NCBI RefSeq assembly: GCF_014109805.1
Contig: NZ_CP059403.1
Location: forward strand, 1-64,000
Reading direction: 5' to 3'
Origin: Legionella sp. PC1000
Lineage (GTDB): Bacteria; Pseudomonadota; Gammaproteobacteria; Legionellales; Legionellaceae
Length of the DNA stretch: 64,000 nt
A program made the translations under genes and the position numbers. Below are positions 35,507 through 43,675 of this stretch, in pieces (position 1 is the first letter of the stretch; every line of letters starts with the position of its first letter). The notes beneath the pieces were generated by a model. That model was given only the letters and a program-made list of their open reading frames with translations, ran no database searches and was not told the origin of the DNA.

Positions 35507-35971
35507 TTATTCTTCGCTTGCTATATCCTTAAGAAACTTTCGGTCCGCATACATCCATTGGCTTAAAGCCATCCGAATAATTGCGGGTTTAATATGTACT
35601 TCCAACATTTTTCTAGAATTTTTTATGTTAAGCTCTAAATCTATTAATTTCTCTATGTTATGCATATCAATATTTGCTTGAACAGGATTAGAACCAATGT
35701 TTTTCATCATGGCTCCTAATTTAATTTGAGTCAGTAAATTAATAAGAACATAATCATCGGATGAATTATTCCAATTAATATCATCTACTGATGAACTTTT
35801 AAAAAAGTGTTCTAAAGCCTCATTTACTAATTGAGATTGCTTCCCTCTTCCCGAATATTCTTTCTTGGCTTTTTCTTGAATAGATGTCCATAATTTTTCT
35901 GGGACGCGAAGAGTAATTTTTTTTTGTTTTTTTAAACAACTCTTTTGTTCTTTAGGTCTTTCTAGAAACAT
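35507..35971 (-). CDS. Ribbon-helix-helix-like small protein of the partition operon
   Basis: 154 residues. A basic N-terminus is followed by KKITLRVPEKLWTSIQEKAK and SQLVNEALEHFF, the strand-helix-helix pattern of an RHH DNA-binding protein (about residues 18-62). The rest is helical. Its start overlaps the stop of the ParB-like gene (TAATG), so it is translated with the partition genes, probably as autoregulator or centromere-binding factor. Confidence 0.65.
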   Translation of the reverse strand: MFLERPKEQKSCLKKQKKITLRVPEKLWTSIQEKAKKEYSGRGKQSQLVNEALEHFFKSSSVDDINWNNSSDDYVLINLLTQIKLGAMMKNIGSNPVQANIDMHNIEKLIDLELNIKNSRKMLEVHIKPAIIRMALSQWMYADRKFLKDIASEE

Positions 35972-37122
35972 TATTTTTCCTCAGTACTTTTTCCCAATAA
36001 AAATTCTTCCAATGATTTTAAAAGAGATACCATATCATCAACTGTCTTAACTTCTGAAATAGTCGAATAATCCTTCAATTCGGGTATGCAGCTTAGAAGC
36101 TTATTACCTGCTTTAACACAATTGTCGATTGTTTTAATTTGCATTGAAGCAACGGATCTTTTGCGGCCATCAGTTCCTCTTGGAATGGGTTTTTTCATTT
36201 GAACAGGTAATTCAATATTTTTTTCTAACAACTTATAAATAAATAATTCCTGGCGATCTTGTCGATTATATGACGCCACTTTAATGAGATTATTGGCTGA
36301 TAAATGCCCCGACTCCAACGCTGAGTATATTGATGAATGATACTTATCTGGATATAAAATTAATTTAATTAAGGTGGAAGCTAAATCTTTCTGAATTTTT
36401 AATCTAGTTGAAAGGTCTCTAACTGTTATCTTTGGATTTTCTTTAATTTCTTCAGAGGCAAGTTTAAAGTTACCTAGAACACTAATATTAGTCCTCAAAC
36501 TATTTTCAGTAATTTGACGACCAATCTTATCTCTTCTGCTCAAATTATGAAGGCCTTCATTGCGAATTGCCTTAATATAGGGAATGCGACCAAGAATACA
36601 AGCCAAACGTCTTAAGTGACCCTCAAGCACAACTAATGTATTATTTTCAGAGTCTGATTCAATTTCGATCGGCTGTATTTGTCCAGTCTCCCTAATGCTT
36701 TTTGCAAGATTAACCAAAAAGTCAAATTCTTTTTTTTGAGTGATATTGGGAGAGTTAAGAAGCTCTTCAAATTGAGGAAATATAATAGATTCAATCAATT
36801 TGCCATCAACTTCTTCTTCATTAATTTTTACTAAACAATTCAAGTTCATATTAGATTCAAAAATATCCTCCATATCGATACCAACATGTTTTACCAACCA
36901 GGCATCATCAATCACCCAGTCTGGACGAGGATTATGAGCGCTAGGTTTTAAAGCTTTAGGCCTAACTTTATAATAGCCTTCGTCATTTCCATCATTAAAA
37001 CTTACTTGTTTAGAAACATTTCCAAAATTTAATGACCTAGTAACATCACCATTTGATGAACTTGGTTTTTTTATTATTGTTTCTGTGCGTTCTATTGTAC
37101 TGTTCTCAAAAATCATACTCAT
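35971..37122 (-). CDS. Second ParB-like protein
   Basis: 383 residues. After a Ser/Thr-rich N-terminus, the ParB region shows QPIEIESDSENNTLVVLEGH, HLRRLACILGRIPYIKAI, ENSLRTNISVLGNFKL, and a helix-turn-helix TVRDLSTRLKIQKDLASTLI. The GxxR(R) box is GHLRR rather than GERR. It differs from the ParB at 34533 in length and box sequence, resembling plasmid ParB/SopB-type proteins. Start overlaps parA by ATGA. Two ParB-like genes with one parA is unusual. Confidence 0.78.
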   Translation of the reverse strand: MSMIFENSTIERTETIIKKPSSSNGDVTRSLNFGNVSKQVSFNDGNDEGYYKVRPKALKPSAHNPRPDWVIDDAWLVKHVGIDMEDIFESNMNLNCLVKINEEEVDGKLIESIIFPQFEELLNSPNITQKKEFDFLVNLAKSIRETGQIQPIEIESDSENNTLVVLEGHLRRLACILGRIPYIKAIRNEGLHNLSRRDKIGRQITENSLRTNISVLGNFKLASEEIKENPKITVRDLSTRLKIQKDLASTLIKLILYPDKYHSSIYSALESGHLSANNLIKVASYNRQDRQELFIYKLLEKNIELPVQMKKPIPRGTDGRKRSVASMQIKTIDNCVKAGNKLLSCIPELKDYSTISEVKTVDDMVSLLKSLEEFLLGKSTEEK

Positions 37123-38078
37123 GCCATTTCCTCCAGCTCTTCTGTTACTAATCCTTTGGTTGCAATAAGATCTTCGAATCCTATTTTTTCAAAAATATAA
37201 TTACATGCTTTAATCGCATCAATTCTTAATGTTGAACTCTTCTTTAGTCCATTAAAAGGCATAGCTAAATCAGCTCCTTTCGTATCTACTTTTGACATAT
37301 CTCCAGAATCTCTTAATTCACATGGAATTAAATAAGGCTTGATATAAACACTCTCTTCTAATTTACTACGCTGGTCGTCTTGCCCTGTCCTTTTATTCCA
37401 GGCCTTTTGATTGGCTAGAAACCCAATAAGTTTACTAGCTTGAGATCTAGGTTTTGCATCATTTTGTTCATGAAAACAATGCAGCATTGCATTCAAACCC
37501 TCACAACTTTTCTCTTGTAGTTGAAACGGCATAACAGTATGAGTTGCAGCACGCATTAGACCAACAGACGTTATTGATATGGCCGGAGCGCAATCTGCAA
37601 TAATCAAATCAAATCCAGCTTGATACATACGTTCAGGATCAAAAAATTTTCTTGGGATATCATATAAATCATCATATGATAAATTGCTATCAAATTGTTT
37701 TTCTTCAATTTTTTTCAAGATTTCATTATGGGCTGGTATAATTTTTAAGTTTTCATATTCATAGGCAGGATAAGCAGCAATAGGCTGATCTTTCATATAT
37801 AAAGATGCTAGGCTAGAAATACCATCCCAATTAGGATGCAATTCAGGATCATATTCAGGATGAATTGGTGGAAAATATTTTGCAGGTAATTCTAGTCTAT
37901 TATCTTTAACAATTCGTTTACTTAGGTTTGCTTGCCCATCACCATCTACAGCTAATACTCGCAACCCTAATATGGTAACTGCATAACTAATTAATAGTTG
38001 CGCTAACACAGTTTTTCCAACCCCACCTTTATTATTTGCAATAACAACAATTTTTGCTTTGTTATTCTCTATTGCCAT
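37119..38078 (-). CDS. parA: ParA partition ATPase
   Basis: 319 residues with the deviant Walker A KGGVGKTVLAQLL near the N-terminus, DGDGQANLSKRI, DLIIADCAPAISITSVGLMR (Walker B region) and later helices. ParA ATPases position plasmids through a nucleoid-bound gradient and also repress their own operon. No N-terminal DNA-binding extension is present, so it is of the shorter type. First gene of the partition operon; a palindrome at 38151-38165 in its upstream region could be an operator. Confidence 0.92.
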   Translation of the reverse strand: MAIENNKAKIVVIANNKGGVGKTVLAQLLISYAVTILGLRVLAVDGDGQANLSKRIVKDNRLELPAKYFPPIHPEYDPELHPNWDGISSLASLYMKDQPIAAYPAYEYENLKIIPAHNEILKKIEEKQFDSNLSYDDLYDIPRKFFDPERMYQAGFDLIIADCAPAISITSVGLMRAATHTVMPFQLQEKSCEGLNAMLHCFHEQNDAKPRSQASKLIGFLANQKAWNKRTGQDDQRSKLEESVYIKPYLIPCELRDSGDMSKVDTKGADLAMPFNGLKKSSTLRIDAIKACNYIFEKIGFEDLIATKGLVTEELEEMA

Positions 38079-38150
38079 ATTAACTCCCCTAAATATTAAG
38101 ATTTGTACTAACTACATTACATCAAAAAATATAAATAATAAAGCATAATT

Positions 38151-38165
38151 GCACTACCGTAGTGC
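38151..38165 (-). promoter_or_regulatory. Palindromic candidate operator of the par operon
   Basis: GCACTA-CCG-TAGTGC is a 6-bp inverted repeat with a 3-base centre, 73 bases upstream of parA. On the minus strand it is followed by the TATGCT/TATTAT-like stretch expected of a -10 box. It may be the site by which ParA or the RHH protein represses the operon. Confidence 0.4.
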
Positions 38166-38464
38166 TTATGAGTGTATTTCTTTTTTAGTGTCGGGAAAAT
38201 AGAGATTATATTTTTTTGTTAATAAATTTATTCTTAAATATCAATATGTTATGTGAGTTTTGGGTGTGAAAAAATCATCTGATATTTTTTTAGATATTGA
38301 TCATTTAAAATTTGTAGTGCATATTAAATCTCAATTAGAAGAGAAATATTATTCATAATAAAAAAAATATAAAATTTATAGAAGACGAAGAATGGTAAAT
38401 AAATAGATAAAAGAAAAGAGGGCTTTATGGCATGGCTGCAACCAAGCCATAAAGAAAAAACATA

Positions 38465-38519
38465 GGATACTAATATGCATAATACTTCTGAGGGTATTCA
38501 GCTATCATATTAGTATTCC
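38465..38519 (+). promoter_or_regulatory. Stem-loop leader of repA (copy-control candidate)
   Basis: GGATACTAATATG (38465-38477) pairs with CATATTAGTATTCC (38506-38519) with one bulged base, and the loop has an inner AATAC/GTATT stem (38481-38485, 38494-38498). A stem-loop of this form 50 bases before an initiator gene is typical for copy-number control by leader structure or antisense RNA. Confidence 0.5.
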
Positions 38520-38567
38520 TTAAACTTTTTGTCAACGAATTGGCTAGACGCTAAGGATACTTTACGC

Positions 38568-39410
38568 ATGCAAGAAAGTGCGTTAGTGATGGATTGCATT
38601 GATTTCATAAAGAAATCAACAGACACAAACTACAGCTCTAGACGAGCAGGAGTGGTGCGTCAGGGTAACTGGTGCGGCCATGATCCTGAGTCCCCGCGTT
38701 TTTTTCAAAAGCCACAGGAACATAAGGATCGCCCCAAAATAATTACCTGGGCGATTGATGCCTGGCGGCGTTACTATGGGCTACCCACATCCTATTTTAA
38801 AGAAATCCGTATGCGTCGCAACTCAACGCGCCAGCAGCGCTCTGAGGCACGTGAAGCTTTGGCAAGTATTGCTCAGGTCTTATTACATTACACAGAACTG
38901 GCAAGCCTTAGGGTGGGTGTACCTCATGCAAGTGAAGGATTTCGCTCCCTTACCATCGAATTTCTTGCTGATAAGGCAGGAATTGGTTTAAAGCGAGCAC
39001 AACGCGCCATTAAATTACTGGTTCGTGCAGGCTATTTAAAAATGATCGAGCGTTTTGATGTCAAACTTGAAGAGGGAAAAGAGCGTTTTATTGGTCTTGC
39101 TGCGGTAAAATGCCTAACGCCCGCTTTTTTTAAAGCATGCAACATTAATCTGCAGGCTCTGTCTGCTCAACGCGCTCTAGCGCGTAAACGGCTTAATAAG
39201 AAGCGAAGCACCTTTATTGCCAATGCTCAGGAGTCTCAGGCTGCCGCACGTAACATTCTTGATTTTATAGCTCCCCAAGGGAATGCTAAAACCCATCTTG
39301 ATGCGATGAAGGGCATGCTTAAGGGAGAGCAAAACACTGAAGAGCGGTTGCGCGAAAAAGAACGCAGACGAAGAGAATCCCTTCTACGTCGCCACAAATT
39401 GCGGGAATAG
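38568..39410 (+). CDS. repA: Plasmid replication initiator, IncF RepA-like
   Basis: About 280 residues from the ATG at 38568, which follows AAGGA by 10 bases; the open frame begins with TTG at 38529. The protein contains TWAIDAWRRYYGLPTSYFKE, a helix-turn-helix FLADKAGIGLKRAQRAIKLL and a strongly basic Arg/Lys tail (ERRRRESLLRRHK). This is the arrangement of RepA proteins of the IncFII group. It lies 250 bases upstream of the DnaA boxes of the origin. Codon use is richer in GC than the adjoining partition genes. Confidence 0.85.
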   Translation: MQESALVMDCIDFIKKSTDTNYSSRRAGVVRQGNWCGHDPESPRFFQKPQEHKDRPKIITWAIDAWRRYYGLPTSYFKEIRMRRNSTRQQRSEAREALASIAQVLLHYTELASLRVGVPHASEGFRSLTIEFLADKAGIGLKRAQRAIKLLVRAGYLKMIERFDVKLEEGKERFIGLAAVKCLTPAFFKACNINLQALSAQRALARKRLNKKRSTFIANAQESQAAARNILDFIAPQGNAKTHLDAMKGMLKGEQNTEERLREKERRRRESLLRRHKLRE

Positions 39411-39693
39411 GGCGCTGTAACCTACTTCAATACCCTTACCTTTGTTATTAGAGAAGCCCTTCTATACCTCCAACACCACTAAAATGCCTCACAAACCCCA
39501 ATTTTTATCATTATCTATAATTAGATTAAAAAAAATGTCCATCACCTGCAAAACATGTGAATTACAATGAATAAACCATCATTTTTAACAAAAGCTACTG
39601 TATATATTTTGTCATAATGAAATTTAAGTGTCTTATAGAATAGCTTTTAAGTGTCCGCTCTTACTTATAGTCCCGTTTAAACCTTCTTGAATA

Positions 39694-39720
39694 TTATCCA
39701 CAAGAAGGTTCTGTGGATAA
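39694..39720. promoter_or_regulatory. Pair of inverted perfect DnaA boxes
   Basis: TTATCCACA (39694-39702) and its reverse complement TGTGGATAA (39712-39720) are separated by 9 bases. They are nested with a 10-bp inverted repeat AACCTTCTTG / CAAGAAGGTT (39680-39689, 39701-39710). Both boxes match the DnaA consensus exactly. Confidence 0.75.
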
Positions 39721-39731
39721 TTAATAATAAG

Positions 39732-40039
39732 GAATTCGCTTCGCTCATCAATCATTTCATCTTATTAAAAGGAATTGGCCTATGGCCAATAATCAAATAA
39801 AAAAACAAACAAAGCAATAATTAAAGATCGATTGCCTCATCACTCATCACTCAATCGCAATAAAAGATAACTCCGCATTTTATTAAGAACAATGACTACT
39901 CACTCGCAAGCTCGCTCCGTTCCTCATTGTTCTTAATAAAATACTCCGTTATTTTTATTTTTGCGACTGAGCGATGAATGACGAGGCACAAATCTAAATC
40001 TTTCTTTTAAACTGCTTTAAATGAATTCGCTTCGCTCAT
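39732..40039 (+). repeat. 17-bp direct repeat flanking the long palindrome
   Basis: GAATTCGCTTCGCTCAT occurs at 39732-39748 and again at 40023-40039. The two copies lie on either side of the long palindrome. They are too far apart and too few for iterons, but may be protein sites. Confidence 0.5.
39831..39995. repeat. Long imperfect palindrome in the origin
   Basis: The centre lies near 39909. Innermost arms ATTTTATTAAGAACAATGA (39877-39895) and TCATTGTTCTTAATAAAAT (39924-39942) match over 19 bases without error. Outer arms ATTGCCTCATCACTCATCAC (39831-39850) and ATGAATGACGAGGC (39974-39987) continue the match with several changes. A cruciform or long RNA hairpin of this size is unusual and may act in replication termination or as a protein site. 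Confidence 0.65.
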
Positions 40040-40100
40040 AACTATTAAATGCTCCTAAGCTCCAAAATCAAAGGCAGGTGGGTAAAATTCGAACATACCT

Positions 40101-40123
40101 TTATCCACATTTTTAGGGGATAA
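40101..40123. promoter_or_regulatory. DnaA box with imperfect inverted partner
   Basis: TTATCCACA at 40101-40109 is a perfect DnaA box. GGGGATAA at 40116-40123 on the opposite orientation gives TTATCCCC, a weaker box. The arrangement repeats the inverted pair at 39694, 400 bases away. Confidence 0.6.
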
Positions 40124-40312
40124 CCATGTGAATAGATTGACTTAAGGCAATACCGATAAGGACTTAAGAACAAGGAGAAAGTGTACTCAATGAGAGTAAT
40201 AGTTAAATGAAATAGTAATTAACTATTTCATTCGAACGCTATTTTTAAGATTAAAAGTTAAACATGACCCTTTTTTACCAAGATCCCGGCCGGGGGGCTA
40301 ATTGATATAATC

Positions 40313-40405
40313 AATGTATCAACAGATGGTAAATACAAACAGGTGTAAAACCCAAATTAAACATATCTAATGTATCAACTATTGATAAATTCAATGGTTA
40401 TCAAT
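40313..40405. promoter_or_regulatory. Repeats upstream of the MatP-like gene
   Basis: AATGTATCAAC occurs at 40313-40323 and 40369-40379. ATTGATA (40381-40387) and TATCAAT (40399-40405) form an inverted repeat immediately downstream. The spacing to the start at 40444 suits autoregulation by the RHH domain of that protein. Confidence 0.4.
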
Positions 40406-40443
40406 AAACTGCCTTCAATAATTACTATAGAACTTTATAAACT

Positions 40444-41757
40444 ATGGCCAATAAAAAACGCAAAGTATCCCTGGATGACTATGTATCTTGTTATCACTAT
40501 TTTGAACGTGCCATTCAAAATAATCGATTTATGACTGAAGAGACGAACAATTCGGTGAAAATAAAAGCAATCCAAGCCTTTGCTGAATTCAAAAACACGG
40601 CGCATGATGAAGAAACAGTACGCTTGTTTCAATTATGGCTTGATGAATTCGTAGATCCTCAAGCTTTTAGTCGCTGTTATCGTGCTCTGAATCAAAAAAA
40701 ATATCTGGTCGAGAAAACTCTGCGTACTATCACCATCAGTGATGAAGCGTATAACGCTTTAAAAGACCTCGCACATCAAAAAAATATCAGTCTCTCACAG
40801 GCGATAGTGGATGGCTGTACCGTACTGCGAGACAAAAATACTGAATCAATTAGACCATCGATAAACACGGACACATTAAAACCTAGTAACATCAATCCAA
40901 AACCAACTGGTTTGTCAATCCCAGTGATAACATCAGTAGCTCTTGGCAACACCAATGTCATTTCCTTGTTTGGTGATGAACTTGATAAGTCATCAGACGA
41001 GGAAGAGTCAGACACTGAGTTTGATTTCTTTGATTTTGAAGAAGTACGCGAATGGCCACGTAAACCCGAGGGCTATGATTTTAGAACCAATGAGTCCTAT
41101 AAAAAATACCGCAAATATATTGAGCGTCTTACTATTAAAAAACCAGACGAAAAATTACTGGACACCTTTAATAAAACGATTAATTATTACCTAACCGAAG
41201 ACAATTGCCACCAGATTGGACCACATCTGCTTTCAATCCGTCATGAACTCTTAAATCAAAAACTCTTTTCTCAAAAGTTTAATCCTGAACTCTTTGAGAT
41301 CAGTAAGGGGTTTAACGTAGGTAATCTCACCATGGATGATTACGAGGATGAACTGATTTTTCTTTTAGGATACATCTTTGGCTGTACCACGGCCTCCATT
41401 ACCGCAGGAAATAGACAACCTACCGTGTTTGCAGGTCACCCAAACCATGTTCAGCTGGCTTACAAAACCTTCCATTACCTTGATGCCTTCTTGAACGATG
41501 AAGTGAAGTCCTTTGCCGCACGGTGTCATAAAAACACCAAAAGAAAAAATCGAACTACCCGTGCAAAATGGCATGGATGCCACCTGGTCGGAGTGATGCT
41601 GAACTCTATTATTGATGATGAAGAAGACTATATGTTGTTACCCCAATCAGAATATGAACAATTGTCTCAATATTCCTTTAAAAAAGTGCATGAGTATTTT
41701 GATGAAAACGAACCGCTTGGTGGTTGGTGGGATCCAAAAAAACATCCATTTAGATAA
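40444..41757 (+). CDS. MatP-like RHH DNA-binding protein with large C-terminal domain
   Basis: 437 residues. The N-terminal 130 residues resemble MatP, the Ter-macrodomain organiser: a helical bundle including FQLWLDEFVDPQAFSRCYRA (residues 62-81) followed by a ribbon-helix-helix, LRTITISDEAYNALKDLAHQ and ISLSQAIVDG (about 93-124). The next 70 residues are a Ser/Asp/Glu-rich linker. The C-terminal 230 residues form an unassigned acidic helical domain with FGCTTASITAGNRQP. E. coli MatP has only about 150 residues. Its place at the edge of the origin suggests a role in plasmid DNA organisation or segregation, which is inference. Confidence 0.65.
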   Translation: MANKKRKVSLDDYVSCYHYFERAIQNNRFMTEETNNSVKIKAIQAFAEFKNTAHDEETVRLFQLWLDEFVDPQAFSRCYRALNQKKYLVEKTLRTITISDEAYNALKDLAHQKNISLSQAIVDGCTVLRDKNTESIRPSINTDTLKPSNINPKPTGLSIPVITSVALGNTNVISLFGDELDKSSDEEESDTEFDFFDFEEVREWPRKPEGYDFRTNESYKKYRKYIERLTIKKPDEKLLDTFNKTINYYLTEDNCHQIGPHLLSIRHELLNQKLFSQKFNPELFEISKGFNVGNLTMDDYEDELIFLLGYIFGCTTASITAGNRQPTVFAGHPNHVQLAYKTFHYLDAFLNDEVKSFAARCHKNTKRKNRTTRAKWHGCHLVGVMLNSIIDDEEDYMLLPQSEYEQLSQYSFKKVHEYFDENEPLGGWWDPKKHPFR

Positions 41758-41907
41758 CCTAAAGCCTGTAATATCATCAATAAAAGTGGGTCACTAAAAA
41801 AAGAATGACTGAACACAATTTATTCGATAGAATGACCAAGATTTAACCGTTCGAAGGAAAAGCACTCGGTTGATTGTTGTTTCAAACCAAATTAAGGAAA
41901 CGTGGTA

Positions 41908-42030
41908 ATGAGTAACATTCTGAATATTAAAAATCAATTTTCCCCCTCAATAAGCAACCTTAAGACCTTATTTTCACGGTTTTTATACGCTGCTTCAAAA
42001 ACCGCAGATACACCTCAATCCAATACGTAA
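41908..42030 (+). CDS. Possible 40-residue small protein
   Basis: A short frame beginning MSNILNIKNQFSPSISNLKT and ending SKTADTPQSNT. AAGGA lies about 11 bases before the ATG. It is in the 407-bp gap between the MatP-like gene and the coiled-coil gene, a gap which otherwise shows nothing. The evidence is only frame and ribosome site. Confidence 0.4.
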   Translation: MSNILNIKNQFSPSISNLKTLFSRFLYAASKTADTPQSNT

Positions 42031-42164
42031 AAAAGGTACTGGTAATTAACTCAATAATTAAGAGGTTATCCGTTACCCTGCTTATCGTAATCTTACTCTG
42101 ATAATCAGGTGACACCATTTCGATTTAAAAAAAATGGATGACCCATTCGTTGTAAGGAAGAATC

Positions 42165-43379
42165 ATGTCGTATCAAAAAGTGGAACTTGAGTTGGCTTCT
42201 GATATCCATCAATCAGAAGACATGGAGCAGGACACTCGCGCTCAGAAAACAAAAAAAGATAAAGAACGTTTTGAGAAGATTGTAACGACTCAAAATAAAA
42301 TACAGAAAATCAAGGTAGATCTGAATCAATTGATTCAAGCGATGAACCAAAATCCAAGTCTATTATCGAGGGCTGCCAATTTGTGGAATAAAATCCCTTT
42401 ATGGCAAAAAATTACCGCAGGTGCAGTGCTTACCGTACCTCTTTTGTTGACTGGGCTCATGGCAAATCTTGCAGCCCTCATTACACTCAGTATTGTTACA
42501 GCAATTGTTTATACAGCAAGCAGTTTCCTTCTTGATAATCATCAGAGTCAAAATACAGACAATAGCGAACAATTAAATGCAGGAATTTCAAGTCTTGTTG
42601 AGCTTCTGGATACGGTTATTTCAATTTTAGACCTCTTGCGCGAACAACTGGCTATTGAAATTGATGCATTTCAGAAAGAAAATGAACGTCTAACCGAGAG
42701 TGTTCAACAATTTTGTGAGCAAATTAAGACATTAAAGTCACAAATCAGTGAATTGAATGATACCGAAAAGGCACTGCGTGCAACTCAGATTGAACTCGAA
42801 TTGACTGCCAAAACGCTTAAAGGCTCTATTGAGGAACAGTCTCAAGTTTTAGAAAACACTCAAAAGGAATTAGAGCAGGTTGTTCTGGCGTATAAAGACA
42901 ATCAGAATCAGCTATCTGATAAAATTAAAGAACTTGAAGACATTAAACTAAAAATGGGTAAAGAGGTTGACCAGGCACAATCGATTACCCTCGTTCTGAG
43001 AAGTACCGTGGAGGCCTTATCAAAAACGGTCATTGCAGATGAAGAACAAAGAACTTCATTTCAATTAAGACTCAATGAGTTTCTTACCAATAAAGAAAAA
43101 AGTTTTGATCAAGTTGCGGAACGAATATGTGAGGCCGAACGCAAACTCGCAGTGGTTACGAAACAATTAGAACAAAGCAATCAAAGGTATCGCACATTGT
43201 TAGACAGGCAGGAACAACAGATTATTCGTCTGGAGCAACTGGATGCAGAACAATCCAATGAGGTGCAGGAGTTCAGTAATGAGGTTAAGCCAAGCCTTAA
43301 TGGGTTTTATGCAATTAAAAAAGAACCTCCATTTTTTCCTGCTTCTACCCATAGGACACAGATGGTTGCTGTAGTATAA
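42165..43379 (+). CDS. Membrane protein with long coiled coil
   Basis: 404 residues. A charged N-terminus (about 1-60) with KIQKIKVDLNQLIQAMNQNP is followed by two adjacent hydrophobic helices (about 80-125, LTVPLLLTGLMANLAALITL) and then a continuous coiled coil from about 140 to 375. The hairpin membrane anchor plus long coiled coil recalls Legionella and Chlamydia proteins that insert in host membranes (IncA- or LegC-like), and also tubulating plasmid proteins. No secretion signal can be confirmed. AAGGAAG lies before the ATG. Confidence 0.6.
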   Translation: MSYQKVELELASDIHQSEDMEQDTRAQKTKKDKERFEKIVTTQNKIQKIKVDLNQLIQAMNQNPSLLSRAANLWNKIPLWQKITAGAVLTVPLLLTGLMANLAALITLSIVTAIVYTASSFLLDNHQSQNTDNSEQLNAGISSLVELLDTVISILDLLREQLAIEIDAFQKENERLTESVQQFCEQIKTLKSQISELNDTEKALRATQIELELTAKTLKGSIEEQSQVLENTQKELEQVVLAYKDNQNQLSDKIKELEDIKLKMGKEVDQAQSITLVLRSTVEALSKTVIADEEQRTSFQLRLNEFLTNKEKSFDQVAERICEAERKLAVVTKQLEQSNQRYRTLLDRQEQQIIRLEQLDAEQSNEVQEFSNEVKPSLNGFYAIKKEPPFFPASTHRTQMVAVV

Positions 43380-43425
43380 CCGGTGTTTTTTTGCAATTAT
43401 TTTGAACTAAAACGAGTAAACCAAT

Positions 43426-43629
43426 ATGGAAATAAGAACAGTAGCTTTTGAATCTGAGTTAATTATTACGTTAGAGAACAATCAAAAGGTGGTGATTACC
43501 CCTTTTAAAACTCATGAACCTGGAAATTTTAAATTGGGAATTGATGCGCCTAAACAGGTGAGCATTAACAGGCAGGAAATTTATTTAAGAAAACAGGAAC
43601 AATTAAAGAAAGAGAAGGGGAAGACATAA
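43426..43629 (+). CDS. Divergent CsrA-like protein
   Basis: 67 residues. The C-terminal half keeps the CsrA pattern: KLGIDAPKQVSINRQEIYLR, with the Arg matching CsrA Arg44. The N-terminal strand, which in CsrA reads LILTRRxGE, is replaced by MEIRTVAFESELIITLENNQ, so the usual RNA-contact residues there are missing. This could alter RNA choice, or make a decoy that pairs with LvrC or host CsrA. It lies downstream of the coiled-coil gene with a 46-base gap and may be in its operon. Confidence 0.75.
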   Translation: MEIRTVAFESELIITLENNQKVVITPFKTHEPGNFKLGIDAPKQVSINRQEIYLRKQEQLKKEKGKT

Positions 43630-43675
43630 ACTGATTCCTGATGGCTTTTGTTATCAGGAGATGAGTGGATTTTTA

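Larger units (their letters stand above)
38079..38567. promoter_or_regulatory. Interval between parA and repA with several inverted repeats
   Basis: This region carries divergent promoters for parA (minus) and repA (plus). Three structures stand out: GCACTACCGTAGTGC (38151-38165), a hairpin CTTTATGGC/GCCATAAAG (38423-38431 and 38446-38454), and a long stem-loop just before repA (38465-38519). A 30-codon frame near 38266 is too weak to call. Confidence 0.5.
39411..40443. other. Candidate origin region (oriV), non-coding
   Basis: One kilobase without a credible gene, placed directly downstream of repA. It holds inverted DnaA boxes (39694-39720), another perfect box (40101-40109), a near-palindrome of about 165 bp (39831-39995), a 17-bp direct repeat (39732-39748, 40023-40039) and, near the next gene, short repeats based on TGTATCAAC and ATTGATA. 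Together these support an origin of replication. Confidence 0.7.

Noticed and set aside
38266-38358. 30-codon frame (MKKSSDIFLDIDHLKF...) between parA and repA
   Set aside because: GTG start, no clear ribosome site and very AT-rich sequence where such frames arise by chance.
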